Assembly (NCBI GenBank): GCA_965214485.1
Contig: CBDCBW010000017.1
Coordinates: 124,001 to 188,000, forward strand
DNA: 64,000 bases
DNA from: JANQRZ01 sp965214485
GTDB lineage: Bacteria > Bacteroidota > Rhodothermia > Rhodothermales > JANQRZ01
Reading direction: 5' to 3'
Shown: piece after piece, positions 16,818-25,357 of the stretch
Layout: each line of letters begins with the position of its first letter
Position numbering within the stretch: the first letter of the stretch is position 1
Position numbers and translations under genes: made by a program
The notes under the pieces: generated by a model
Database searches by the model: none
The model's input: only the letters and a program-made list of their open reading frames with translations
Told to the model about the DNA's origin: nothing

Positions 16818-16818
16818 G

Positions 16819-16853
16819 GCGTCAGTCCGTGAAGACGCGTCAGTCCGTGAAGA
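16819..16853. repeat. 18-bp tandem duplication over the nnrD stop codon
   Basis: GCGTCAGTCCGTGAAGA occurs at 16819-16835 and again at 16837-16853 (period 18, one differing base). The second copy contains the nnrD stop (TCA on the plus strand at 16840-16842). The first repeats the last codons and stop just outside the gene, so readthrough would meet a second in-frame stop five codons later. Confidence 0.8.
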
Positions 16854-18426
16854 GGTACGGCAGCTCGGCGAGGAGGTCGGTGGCGAGGAGCGTGCGGGCC
16901 TGCCGGGTCGAGGCGTAGCGCTCGGCGGCGCGACCGCCGAGGTGGAGGGCGCAGACGGCGGCGGCGGCGGGGGCGAGGCCCTGCGCGAGGAGGCCGACCG
17001 TCAGGCCCGCGAGCACGTCGCCCGTGCCCGCCGTGGCGAGCGCTGGCCCGCCCGCGCCGCCGACGAACACCCCGCCGGCGGGCGTCCCGACGACGCTCGG
17101 CATCCCTTTGACGACGAGCACGACCCGCCACCGCCCGGCCCACTCGGCGGCGAGCGCGATGCGGTCCTCCGTGTCGAGGTCATCCGTGCCGACGAGGCGC
17201 TGAAGCTCGCCCGTGTGCGGCGTCAGCACCCACCGTCCCCCGGCGTGCCCCAGCAACTCGGCGTGGCCAGCGAGGGCGTTCAGCCCATCGGCATCGACGA
17301 CGACGGGAGCGGCGAGTCGGGGCAACAGGTCCCGGACGAGGCGCTGCGTTTCGGGGTGTTTCCCCAACCCACAGCCGACGAGCACGGCGTCGGCGCTGCC
17401 CGCCCGCGCCACGATCTCGCCGAGCGCGTCCCCGCCGAGCGAGCCGTCGTCGGTCTCGGGGAGGGCGACGGTCATGACCTCGGTGAGGTGCGCCTCGACG
17501 AGCGGACGGGCCGACGCAGCGGTGCAGCAAATCACGGCTCCGGCCCCGGCGCGCGCCGCCGCCAGCGAAGCCATCACGGCTGCGCCGGGGAACGCCCGCG
17601 ACCCCGCGGCGACGAGCACTCGCCCGGCGGTGTATTTGTGCGCGTCGCGCGCTCGCTCGGGGAGGAGGGCGCGCACCCCGGCGTCGGTCGAGCGGAGGGC
17701 GCTGCCGGGGAGGGCGAGGGCTTCGCTGAGGAGGTGCGGCGGCACCCCGATGTCCACCACCTCGACGCGCCCGGCGTGCGCCGGCCCGTCGTTGAACAGC
17801 AGCCCGGCTTTGCGCGCGGCCATCGTCACCGTGAGGCTCGCACGGACCGTGTCCTCCTGCGCGACGCCGGTGTCGCTGCCGAGCCCCGTCGGCACGTCGA
17901 GCGCGACGACGGGGGCGTCCTGCCCGTTCATCCACCGCGCGAGGGCGTCCACCGGTGCCCGCAGCGGCCCCGTCACCCCGATCCCGAGGAGCGCATCCAC
18001 CACGAGGTCCGGCGGGCGCATCGCCGCGACCTGCCGGACGTCCTCGAACTCGTCGAGGGAGAGGCGGTTGTCGTGCTCGGTGAGGGCTCGGAAGAGGCGC
18101 AGGGTGCGGGCGGTGTCCTCCGTCGCGTCGCCCTCCGTGGCGGTCGTCACGACGCGGACGTGCGCGCCGCGCCCGGCCAGCACGCGAGCGACCACGAAGC
18201 CGTCGCCGCCGTTGTTGCCCTTGCCCGCGAGCACGAGGACAGACCGCCCGGCTAGCGGTCCGAACGCGTGCTCAATGACCTGCGCCGCGCCGCGCCCGGC
18301 GGTCTCCATCAGCGTACCCCCCGGCAGCCCGAAGTCCTCCATCGTGCGCCGGTCGGCCTCGCGCATGGCGTCCGTCGAGAGGGCGGGCTCGAAGAGGGCG
18401 GGGTCGGAGAGGGCGGGAGGCAGCAT
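16840..18426 (-). CDS. nnrD: Bifunctional NAD(P)H-hydrate epimerase / ADP-dependent dehydratase
   Basis: ATG 18426 gives 528 residues. It repairs damaged NADHX/NADPHX: the N-terminal YjeF_N domain (about 10-225) interconverts epimers and the C-terminal ribokinase-like domain dehydrates the S form. N-half: READRRTMEDFGLPGGTLMETAG and VLVLAGKGNNGGDGFVVARVLAGRG. C-half: PERARDAHKYTAGRVLVAAGS, PVVVDADGLNAL, WVLTPHTGELQRLVG and the late ATAGTGDVLAGLTVGLLAQG. This is the usual bacterial fusion at normal length. A possible extra ATG at 18453 adds only nine residues. Confidence 0.95.
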   Translation of the reverse strand: MLPPALSDPALFEPALSTDAMREADRRTMEDFGLPGGTLMETAGRGAAQVIEHAFGPLAGRSVLVLAGKGNNGGDGFVVARVLAGRGAHVRVVTTATEGDATEDTARTLRLFRALTEHDNRLSLDEFEDVRQVAAMRPPDLVVDALLGIGVTGPLRAPVDALARWMNGQDAPVVALDVPTGLGSDTGVAQEDTVRASLTVTMAARKAGLLFNDGPAHAGRVEVVDIGVPPHLLSEALALPGSALRSTDAGVRALLPERARDAHKYTAGRVLVAAGSRAFPGAAVMASLAAARAGAGAVICCTAASARPLVEAHLTEVMTVALPETDDGSLGGDALGEIVARAGSADAVLVGCGLGKHPETQRLVRDLLPRLAAPVVVDADGLNALAGHAELLGHAGGRWVLTPHTGELQRLVGTDDLDTEDRIALAAEWAGRWRVVLVVKGMPSVVGTPAGGVFVGGAGGPALATAGTGDVLAGLTVGLLAQGLAPAAAAVCALHLGGRAAERYASTRQARTLLATDLLAELPYLFTD

Positions 18427-18525
18427 CGGGCGTCGGGGGCGAGAGAGCCGCAAAAATAAGAGCGCCCGGTCGGGGAGAGACCGGGCGCTCGTCGGAGGCG
18501 CGAAGCGGGGGGGCTGCGAGGCGGT

Positions 18526-19689
18526 TCAGGCGGCGGTGGTGGCCGGCGCGGCAGCCGCCGCCTCGGGGGTCTCGCCGACGGCCTGCCGCTCGAGCCAGAA
18601 GACGAGGATGTCGTCGGCGAAGCGCGGCTCGGCGCTGCGGCGGAGGAGGGTCTTGAGCAGGGCCTGCACGGGCTGCTCGGCGCGCAGCGCCTCGGCGGCC
18701 GAGGCGGCCACGCCTTTCTCGCCGAACATCTCGCCGCTGTCGGCGACCTGCTCGATCAGGCCGTCGGTGTAGGTGATCAGCGCGCTGCCGGGCGGGAGCT
18801 GGAAGCTCCGGTCCGTGTACTCCTCCCCGGTGTCGAGCCCGAGGATCAGCTCCGAGTGCTCGACGATGCCCGAGCGCTCGGGGGTGACGAAGATGGGGCG
18901 GCAGTGCCCGGCGTTGGCGTAGGTGATCGTGTTCGTCTCCGGCTCCCAGCGCATGATCAGGAGCGAGGCGAAGGTCTCCTCCAGCACCTCGTCCTTCAGG
19001 AGCACCTCGTTGACGTGGCGGAGCAGCGCCGCCGGCGAGTCGGTTCGCTCGAGGATCGCGTGGATCGACGAGCGGATGTACGACAGGAACGAGAAGGCGT
19101 AGAACTTGGCCTCCAGGCCCTTGCCCATGATGTCCCCGACCGTGAAGAGGTAAGAGCCGGGGCGGATCTCCTTCCAGTCGAAGAGGTCGCCGCCGCCGTC
19201 GCCGAAGGGCTTGTTGTAGAAGAACGTCCGGTAGCCGGGGACCTGCGGCATGGACTTGGGGAGCAGCTTGTCCGAGAAGTCGCGCCCGATGCGCGCGTTG
19301 AGCTGCTTCTGGTGGACCTCGATCCGCTCGAGGATCCGCTCGATGCGGGTCAGCAGAAACTCGATGTCGAACGGCTTGGTGATGTAGTCGTCGACGCCCT
19401 CGCCGAGGCCCTTGAAGCGGCTCGTGTCGTCGGTCTTGGCCGTGAGGAAGATGAACGGGATGGTCCGCGTGCGCTCGCCCTGGCGGAGGAGGGAGAACAG
19501 CGCGAAGCCGTCCATCTTCGGCATCATGATGTCCGAGACGATGAGGTCCGGCGTGGCCTCGTCGACGAGCGCGAGGGCCTCCTCGCCGTTCTGGGCGGAG
19601 CGCACGTCGTAAACCTTCCCGAGCCGGTACTCGAGCAGGCGGCGAAGCGTCTGGTTGTCTTCGACGATTAGGAGGGAGTGTCGAGACAT
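18526..19689 (-). CDS. Response regulator receiver fused to SpoIIE-type (PP2C) serine phosphatase
   Basis: ATG 19689 gives 387 residues. The N-terminal receiver (about 1-120) has the acidic pair in LLIVEDNQ, the phospho-acceptor Asp in LIVSDIMMPKMDG and Lys in FIFLTAKTDD. After a helical linker comes a RsbU/SpoIIE-like phosphatase (about 165-370) with GGGDLFDW, YLFTVGDIMGKGLEAKFYAF, ITYANAGHCRPIF, ALITYTDGLIEQ and ADDILVFWL carrying the metal Asps. The C-terminus is Ala-rich. It should dephosphorylate the STAS antagonist encoded two genes upstream when its receiver is phosphorylated. It overlaps the HATPase gene by 22 bases, so translation is coupled. Confidence 0.92.
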   Translation of the reverse strand: MSRHSLLIVEDNQTLRRLLEYRLGKVYDVRSAQNGEEALALVDEATPDLIVSDIMMPKMDGFALFSLLRQGERTRTIPFIFLTAKTDDTSRFKGLGEGVDDYITKPFDIEFLLTRIERILERIEVHQKQLNARIGRDFSDKLLPKSMPQVPGYRTFFYNKPFGDGGGDLFDWKEIRPGSYLFTVGDIMGKGLEAKFYAFSFLSYIRSSIHAILERTDSPAALLRHVNEVLLKDEVLEETFASLLIMRWEPETNTITYANAGHCRPIFVTPERSGIVEHSELILGLDTGEEYTDRSFQLPPGSALITYTDGLIEQVADSGEMFGEKGVAASAAEALRAEQPVQALLKTLLRRSAEPRFADDILVFWLERQAVGETPEAAAAAPATTAA

Positions 19690-20210
19690 GGCGTTGGGGT
19701 GACGGATATCCAAAATTCGAGGCGCTGCCGGGGTTCGGCGGAAGCTTCGCTGGGCGCGTCGCTGCCGGCTGCGGTGGTGGGGAGCGGAAAATAGCGCAAG
19801 TCGTCGGTGCCGTCGAGCATGATGAGCAGCCCGCGCCCGCGCTCGGCGAACGCTTCGGCTTCGAGCTTCGCGCGCTGCTCGGCAAGCTGGCGTCCGAAGT
19901 CGAAGCCGTTCGAGTTGTCCTCGATGACGCACCGCACATCGTCGTCCTCGAGCACAAGGGCGAGCTCGATGCGCGGGGCCCGGCCTCCGAAGTCCGCGTG
20001 CTGGACGAGGTTGGCGAGCCACTCGTGGACGACGAGCTTCATCCGGTGCAGCCGCACGTCCTCGAGCGAGGCGAGTGCAGCCTCGCGGTGCCACGCCTCG
20101 AGCAGCGGGTGGACCTCGGCGATCACCGTGTCGAGGTCGCTGAACTGGAACTGCACGGAGGTCATGGCGAGCGCCGGGCCGTCGAGAGGTACGAGCGAGG
20201 GCGGGCTCAC
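19668..20210 (-). CDS. RsbW-like anti-sigma factor / serine kinase (HATPase)
   Basis: 180 residues from GTG 20210, which overlaps the STAS stop as GTGA; ATG 20165 (165 residues) is an alternative. The GHKL fold shows the N box KLVVHEWLANLVQHADF, then VRCVIEDNSNGFDF (G1 region, here with Asn-Ser instead of the usual Asp-x-Gly) and ERGRGLLIMLDGTDDLRY (G2). In partner switching this type of protein phosphorylates a STAS antagonist and sequesters a sigma factor or other target. Its target is not visible here. The altered G1 box is worth checking for loss of ATP binding. Confidence 0.85.
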   Translation of the reverse strand: MSPPSLVPLDGPALAMTSVQFQFSDLDTVIAEVHPLLEAWHREAALASLEDVRLHRMKLVVHEWLANLVQHADFGGRAPRIELALVLEDDDVRCVIEDNSNGFDFGRQLAEQRAKLEAEAFAERGRGLLIMLDGTDDLRYFPLPTTAAGSDAPSEASAEPRQRLEFWISVTPTPCLDTPS

Positions 20211-20581
20211 GCTGCGCCGGCCCGGCTGCCGCTTGCGGCTCGGGTCTGGAGCTGCTGCTGCGCAGCCTCGACCGTCGGGTACTGGCGGAACACCTTGTAC
20301 GTCCGCGTGAGCTGCACCACGACCTGCACCGGGCGGCTCACGGCGGCGAACACCACCTGCCCGCCGAGCGGCGTCAGTTGCCGGTAGAGCGAGAAGACGG
20401 CCCCTAGCCCCGTCGAGTCCAGGATGCCGGTGCCGGAGAAGTCGAGGACGAAGTTCCGGGTGTCGTCCTGGATGTGGTCCTGGCAGGCCGACTTGAACTC
20501 GGCGGCGTTGCGGAAGTCGAGGGCTTTTCCGATGCGGACGACCGTGATGTCAGGGGCAATGCTCTGGAAAGAAAAACTCAT
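20207..20581 (-). CDS. STAS-domain anti-sigma factor antagonist
   Basis: 124 residues from ATG 20581. The STAS fold is visible as ITVVRIGKALDFRNAAEFKSAC, FVLDFSGTGILDSTGLGAVFSLY and GGQVVFAAVSRPVQVVVQLTRTYKVF. The serine of DSTGLG is the expected phosphorylation site used by RsbV/SpoIIAA-type antagonists. An Ala/Gln-rich tail follows. It is first of a three-gene, overlapping operon (STAS, HATPase, receiver-phosphatase) that looks like a complete stress- or surface-regulated switch. Confidence 0.93.
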   Translation of the reverse strand: MSFSFQSIAPDITVVRIGKALDFRNAAEFKSACQDHIQDDTRNFVLDFSGTGILDSTGLGAVFSLYRQLTPLGGQVVFAAVSRPVQVVVQLTRTYKVFRQYPTVEAAQQQLQTRAASGSRAGAA

Positions 20582-20930
20582 GGGGGTAGGCAGCAGGTGG
20601 AGTCGGGGTAGGGGGTGCCGTGTCCGCTGGCGCATGTCTAATATCGTACCAGACCAGGCGATGGGGCAGAAGCGGCGGAGCGCGCACGCAACAAAATACA
20701 GGGGCAAAGCCGAACCGCTCACTGCCCACGGGCTCGCCCCACGCCCTGCCTACCCGGAAACACACCGCGTCCACACCGATGAACGCGGAGCCGCCGGCGC
20801 GCCGGCACCGCCGTCCGGCCCGAGGCCGCGCGCCGGTGGCATCCCGTAACACGATCCGTTCCTTTCGAAACGTTGGAAAAGGAGCCGTCTCCGGGGCAGC
20901 GTATTTTGCCCCAGGTTTACCCTCTCGTCC
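20582..20930. other. Divergent intergenic region, partner-switch operon / lpt genes
   Basis: About 350 bases between STAS (leftward) and lptC (rightward). It must hold both promoters. A TATTTTG string at 20902-20908 resembles the Bacteroidota -7 element (TAnnTTTG) for the rightward genes but lacks a well-spaced TTG. No open frame here shows protein-like composition, and I see no RNA gene. Confidence 0.4.
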
Positions 20931-21506
20931 GTGCTTCTGCCTCTTCTTCTCCGAGCCGCTCTGCTGCTCTCGGCCGCTGCCGTGCTGCTCGCCGGCTGCG
21001 CCCGGCGCACCGATACGATCCCGGCGGACGCCCTCCTCGACGAGGCTCCGGCGCAGGAGACGTGGGGCGTCGCGCTCGCCCTCTCGGTGGGGGACCGGCC
21101 GCGCGCGCTCGTCCGCGCCCCCTACCTCGCCCGCTTCGAGCGCGGCGACAGCACCTTCGCCCGCTTCGGGCCGGCGAGCCCGGAGGACACGACCCGCGTT
21201 GTGGCGCAGGTCTTCGACGCCGACGGCGCGCCGAATGCGACGCTCGTCTCGGACCGCCTCCTCTACCTCGACGCCGAGCGGCGCTTCGTGGCCGAGGGCC
21301 GCGTCGTCGTCGAGACCGAGACCGGGAAGACGCTCCGCAGCGAGGAGCTGACGTGGGACGAGGGCGAGGGCAGCCTCCGCACCGACGGCTTCGTCCAAAT
21401 CACCACGCCCGACGAGCAGATTCAGGGCTACCGCCTGGTCTCGGACGAGGGGCTCGACAACTACACCCTCGCCCGGATCACCGGGCAGGTGACGGTGGAG
21501 GACTGA
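20931..21506 (+). CDS. lptC: LptC-like LPS export protein
   Basis: 191 residues from GTG 20931. An N-terminal hydrophobic segment ends in a lipobox-like LLAGC, giving membrane attachment facing the periplasm. The rest is a single beta-jellyroll typical of LptC: VRAPYLARFERGDSTFARFG, VAQVFDADGAPNATLVSDRLLYLDAERRFVAEGRVVVET, GKTLRSEELTWDEGEGSLRTDGFVQITTPDE and a final IQGYRLVSDEGLDNYTLARITGQV. LptC passes lipopolysaccharide from the inner-membrane transporter to LptA. It is followed 2 bases later by the LptA-like gene and then lptB. Confidence 0.85.
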   Translation: MLLPLLLRAALLLSAAAVLLAGCARRTDTIPADALLDEAPAQETWGVALALSVGDRPRALVRAPYLARFERGDSTFARFGPASPEDTTRVVAQVFDADGAPNATLVSDRLLYLDAERRFVAEGRVVVETETGKTLRSEELTWDEGEGSLRTDGFVQITTPDEQIQGYRLVSDEGLDNYTLARITGQVTVED

Positions 21507-21508
21507 GC

Positions 21509-23446
21509 GTGAACGAGCGCAAGAGCGGACGAGCGAAGGCGGAGCCGGGCCGACGAGCGGAAGCGGAGACGCCCCTCACCTCCGGCCGCCGCCGGCCGTC
21601 GGCCGTCCGCCGTCTCGGCGGGCCGTTCCTCGGCGGGCCGTTCCTCGGCGGGCCGTTCCTCGGTCTGCTCGTCGCCGGGCTGCTCGCGGCAGCGGCGGGC
21701 CGCCCGGTGCACGCGCAGGAGACCGACTCGCTCGGCAGCGACCCCACGATGTGGGACGGCTTGATCGACGCCGGCACGCGGGACGATGCGCCTGCCGCCG
21801 AAGTGCGCGTCGTCACGATCGTCAACGCCGACTCGGTCTCCGGCTCCGTCGTCGGCGGGGAGCGCGTCCGCACGCTCATCGGCAACGTCCACCTCGTCCA
21901 GGACTCGACGGACCTCCGCGCCCGCCAAGCGACGCAGTTCCTCGACCGCGAGCAGATCCTCTTCGAGGGCGACGTCGAGATCGCCGACGGGGCCGACACG
22001 CTGAGCGCCCGGACCGTGACCTATGGCAGCCGCACCCGCGTCGGGCGCGCCGAGGGCGACGTCCGCCTCGCCGACGACGAGGCCGAGCTGTTCTCGAACT
22101 CCGTCACCCACTACCGCTCCGAGGGCCGCGCCGAGTTCGCCGAGCCCGTCCGCCTCGTCGAGCGCGAGGGGGCAGCGGTGCTCACGAGCGAGCGCGGGCG
22201 GTACTTCACGAACACGAAGGAGGCCTTCTTCCAGGAGAACGTCCGCCTCGTGGACAGCCTCAGCGTGCTCACGAGCGAGCGCGGGCGCTACGGCACCCAG
22301 GACAAGCGCGCCGACTTCACCGGCAACGTCCGCCTCCTCCATGAGCAGAGCACCCGCCTCGAAGCCGACTCCCTCACCCACTTCCGGGACACCCACGTCT
22401 CGACCGCGCGCGGCGACGTGCTCGTCGAGCGCTTCGGCGGGCGCGGCGACGAGCCCGACACGACGCGCCGCACGCTGCTCTTCGGCGGGCGGGCGTTCCA
22501 CGACGAGCGCGCTCGCTTCAGCCGCGTCGAAATCGACCCGCTCCTCGTCCGGCTCCAGACGGACTCGACCGGCACCGACACGCTCCTCGTCCGCGCCGAC
22601 ATCCTCGAGGCCTCCCAGCCCGACTCGCTCCGCCGCGAGCCCGCGCCGCCGGGCGCGACGTTCCAGCGGCTCGTGGCGCGGCGCAGCGTCCGGCTCCTCG
22701 GCCCGTCCCTCGCCGCCGCCGGCGACTCGGCCGTCTTCAACCGGACTGCGTTCGAGGCCGACTCGGCGCGGGCCGACTCGGCGTGGGCGGACTCGGCGCG
22801 GGCGGACTCGCCCACGGAGGATGAGGTGTGGCTCTTCCGCGACCCCGTCGGGTGGATGAACGCGCGCGGCTCGACGCTCGTCACCGAAGTCTCGGGCGAC
22901 TCGATCCGCGTCACGGCGCGGGGCGAGGCCGTGGACTCGGTGGTCGTCCTCGGGCGGGCGTTCGCGGCGCGGCCCGACAGCCTGCTCCCCGGGCGCGTCA
23001 ACCAGATGAAGGGCCGCCGGATGCTCGCGCTCTTCGACGCGGACACCCTCCGCTGGATGCACGTCTGGCCCAACGCCGAGGCCGCGTTCTTCCGCGCCGA
23101 CAGCGCGGGCGCGCTCGAAGGGGCCGTCCGCCTCTCCGCCGACAGCCTCGCCTTCCGGTTCGACGGCGACGCGCTCCGCCGCATCCAGGGCGTGCGCGGG
23201 ATCGAGGGGACCTACTACGACGCCGGCCTCGTCCCCGCCGCGTTCCAGCTCGACGGCTTTCGCTACACCCCGGAGCGCCGCCCCACGAGGGCCGGGCTCC
23301 TCGCCGACGACCCGTTCGAGCGGAACCGCGCCCGTCCCGAGCCGCCGGAGCCTGCCGACGCGCCGGAGCCTGCCGACGTGCCGGAGCCCGCCCCCGCCGT
23401 GCCGCCCGAGATCACCGTGGGCGACGAAGCGACCGACGGCTCGTGA
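21509..23446 (+). CDS. LptA/OstA-like periplasmic LPS-transport protein, long form
   Basis: GTG 21509 gives 645 residues. The signal region carries three tandem copies of a 15-mer (21617-21661) encoding GGPFL repeats, then a hydrophobic core and cleavage near VHAQ. The mature part is a long series of beta-jellyroll strands (VRTLIGNVHLVQDSTDLRARQATQFLD, ILFEGDVEIADGADTLSARTVTYG, RGRYFTNTKEAFFQENVRLVDSLSVLTSERGRYGTQ) as in OstA/LptA. It is much longer than E. coli LptA (about 185 aa), as expected in Bacteroidota. Low-complexity ADSARADSAWADS and PADAPEPADVPEP repeats occur late. It probably bridges LptC to the outer membrane. Confidence 0.8.
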   Translation: MNERKSGRAKAEPGRRAEAETPLTSGRRRPSAVRRLGGPFLGGPFLGGPFLGLLVAGLLAAAAGRPVHAQETDSLGSDPTMWDGLIDAGTRDDAPAAEVRVVTIVNADSVSGSVVGGERVRTLIGNVHLVQDSTDLRARQATQFLDREQILFEGDVEIADGADTLSARTVTYGSRTRVGRAEGDVRLADDEAELFSNSVTHYRSEGRAEFAEPVRLVEREGAAVLTSERGRYFTNTKEAFFQENVRLVDSLSVLTSERGRYGTQDKRADFTGNVRLLHEQSTRLEADSLTHFRDTHVSTARGDVLVERFGGRGDEPDTTRRTLLFGGRAFHDERARFSRVEIDPLLVRLQTDSTGTDTLLVRADILEASQPDSLRREPAPPGATFQRLVARRSVRLLGPSLAAAGDSAVFNRTAFEADSARADSAWADSARADSPTEDEVWLFRDPVGWMNARGSTLVTEVSGDSIRVTARGEAVDSVVVLGRAFAARPDSLLPGRVNQMKGRRMLALFDADTLRWMHVWPNAEAAFFRADSAGALEGAVRLSADSLAFRFDGDALRRIQGVRGIEGTYYDAGLVPAAFQLDGFRYTPERRPTRAGLLADDPFERNRARPEPPEPADAPEPADVPEPAPAVPPEITVGDEATDGS

Positions 23447-23530
23447 TGCGCGAGTGCGTAATGCGTGAAGCGTGAAGCGGGGGGGCGCTTTACGCCAACG
23501 TGCCGCCCGCACCGCCCTTACGTTTTGCAA

Positions 23531-24304
23531 ATGCCGACCGAAGCCTCCCCCCCCGAACCGCCGCTCGTCCTCCGCGCCGAGGGCCTCACCAAGCGCTACC
23601 GCAAGCGCACCGTCGTGGACGGCGTGAGCGTCGAGGTGCGCCAGGGCGAGGTCGTCGGCCTGCTCGGGCCGAACGGGGCGGGGAAGACGACGACGTTCTA
23701 CATGGTCGTCGGGATGGTGCGGCCGGACGCCGGGCGGGTCGGGCTCGGGGACGAGGACATCACGCGGCTGCCGATGTACCGCCGCGCCCGGCGCGGGATC
23801 GGGTATCTCGCGCAGGAGGCGAGCATCTTCCGCAACCTCACGGTCGAGGAAAACCTCCACGCCGTCCTCGAATTCCAGCCCATCTCGAAGGAGGACCGGC
23901 ACGCCCGCGTCGAAGAGTTGCTCGGCGAGTTCGGGCTCGGGCGGGTGCGCGGCTCGAAGGGCTACGTCCTCTCCGGCGGCGAGCGGCGGCGGACCGAGAT
24001 CGCCCGCGCCCTCGCCACGCGCCCCAAGTTCATCCTGCTCGACGAGCCCTTCGCCGGGATCGACCCGATTGCCGTCGAGGACATCCAGCACGTCGTCGCC
24101 GGGCTGCAAACGCGCGGCATCGGGGTGCTCATCACGGACCACAACGTCCACGAGACGCTCGCCATCACGGACCGGGCGTACCTGCTCTACGAAGGCCACA
24201 TCTTCCAGCAGGGCACCGCCGAGGCCCTCGCCGACGACCCCGAGGTGCGCCGCCGCTACCTCGGCGAGCAGTTCACGCTCGAGCGCTACCAGCGCCGCGA
24301 CTAG
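23531..24304 (+). CDS. lptB: LPS export ABC transporter ATP-binding protein LptB
   Basis: 257 residues from ATG 23531; cytosolic ATPase of the LptB2FGC machine. Walker A is GLLGPNGAGKTTTFYMVVGM, the Q loop is IGYLAQEASIFRNLTVEEN, the ABC signature is YVLSGGERRRTEIARALA, and Walker B is PKFILLDEPFAGIDPIAVEDIQ. The switch His lies in LITDHNVHETLAITDRAYLL. The last stretch (VRRRYLGEQF) is LptB-specific. Codons 6-8 include eight consecutive C (23547-23554). It closes the lptC-lptA-lptB cluster; lptF/G are elsewhere. Confidence 0.95.
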   Translation: MPTEASPPEPPLVLRAEGLTKRYRKRTVVDGVSVEVRQGEVVGLLGPNGAGKTTTFYMVVGMVRPDAGRVGLGDEDITRLPMYRRARRGIGYLAQEASIFRNLTVEENLHAVLEFQPISKEDRHARVEELLGEFGLGRVRGSKGYVLSGGERRRTEIARALATRPKFILLDEPFAGIDPIAVEDIQHVVAGLQTRGIGVLITDHNVHETLAITDRAYLLYEGHIFQQGTAEALADDPEVRRRYLGEQFTLERYQRRD

Positions 24305-24581
24305 CCGCCGCTTGCTCGGCAGCGCCCTGCTCGCCGAGCCTCGCCGTCACGCCAGCCGCGGGATGCGGAATGCCTCGACAAGCACAGCAGCGCTGAGGGA
24401 GCAGAGCCCACAAAGCAGAGCCTGTAGAGCGAGGCGGCTCGGACTGAGAGGCCGGTATGCCGTTCTCCGGGCTGCCGGTTAAGCCGTGGCCCGCACCGGA
24501 CGAAACCTCCGTTCCCCTCTCAAAGTTGTCTGGTCTTCGTGCCACAAGGGGCCCTGTAATCGCCGTAATCGTCTACGTCCT

Positions 24582-25220
24582 GTGTCCGCCTCCCACTCCC
24601 TGCCAGCCGCCGCCACGCGCTCCGCCGTCCGGGTGCGCGTCGAGGGCAGCTCGGTCCCCGGCACCGAGCGCGCCTTCGCCGAACCGTTCACGATCGGCCG
24701 GGGGTTGCAGGCCGCGGTGCACGTGGACTCCGGGCGCGTCAGCCGCCTCCACGCTGAGGTGGCGTTCGAGGACGGCGCGTGGGTGCTGCGCGATGCCGGA
24801 AGCACGAACGGGACCTACCACGACGGGTCCCGCGTCGAGCGCGTGGTGCTGGGAGCGGATACGGCCGTGCGGCTCGGGCGCGAGGGGCCGTACCTCCGGC
24901 TCGCGGTGGTCCCGGCGGCGGGGGCTTCGGACGTCGGCGGGATGGCGGGGCCTCTGGGCTCCCGCCGTCCGCTGTTCTCCGAGGCCGACGGGCAGCCCTG
25001 GGGGACGGACTCCCAGGTAACGGCGCGCGAGGAGCCGACGGAGGGGCAGACGCGCGCGAAGAGCTCCGGGCCGGAGGCCCCGGCGGCGGCGCGCACGCCG
25101 GTGACCCAACAGGCCCGGGCGTCGGGACGCGGGGTCTACGTCGCCTTCGGGGTCGTGCTGCTGCTGGCGCTCGCGCTGGCGGTCGCGCTGGCGGTCGCGC
25201 TCGTGCTCGCGCTGCTGTAG
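24582..25220 (+). CDS. FHA-domain protein with C-terminal membrane anchor
   Basis: The GTG at 24582 gives 212 residues; the open frame extends upstream to 24486 with unlikely composition. The FHA fold (about 15-105) has FTIGRGLQAAVHVDSGRVSRLHAEVAFEDGAWVLRDAGSTNGTYHDGSRV, with the phosphothreonine-binding GR, S-R-L-H and T-N-G-T elements. A charged disordered linker leads to one C-terminal hydrophobic helix made of VAL repeats (GVVLLLALALAVALAVAL), so it is tail-anchored with FHA in the cytoplasm. It presumably reads a Ser/Thr kinase signal. No kinase gene is adjacent. Confidence 0.82.
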   Translation: MSASHSLPAAATRSAVRVRVEGSSVPGTERAFAEPFTIGRGLQAAVHVDSGRVSRLHAEVAFEDGAWVLRDAGSTNGTYHDGSRVERVVLGADTAVRLGREGPYLRLAVVPAAGASDVGGMAGPLGSRRPLFSEADGQPWGTDSQVTAREEPTEGQTRAKSSGPEAPAAARTPVTQQARASGRGVYVAFGVVLLLALALAVALAVALVLALL

Positions 25221-25357
25221 GCGGGCCGGCGCGCGCGCCGGGGCGCGCCGGAGCCGAGCAGAGTAGCAGCCGGCAACAGCTCCAGCGATTTGGGCGGGCG
25301 GTGCTGGATATCGCCCTTCGTGTCCCCTATCTTGGGACGCCACTTTGGAGACCCCCC

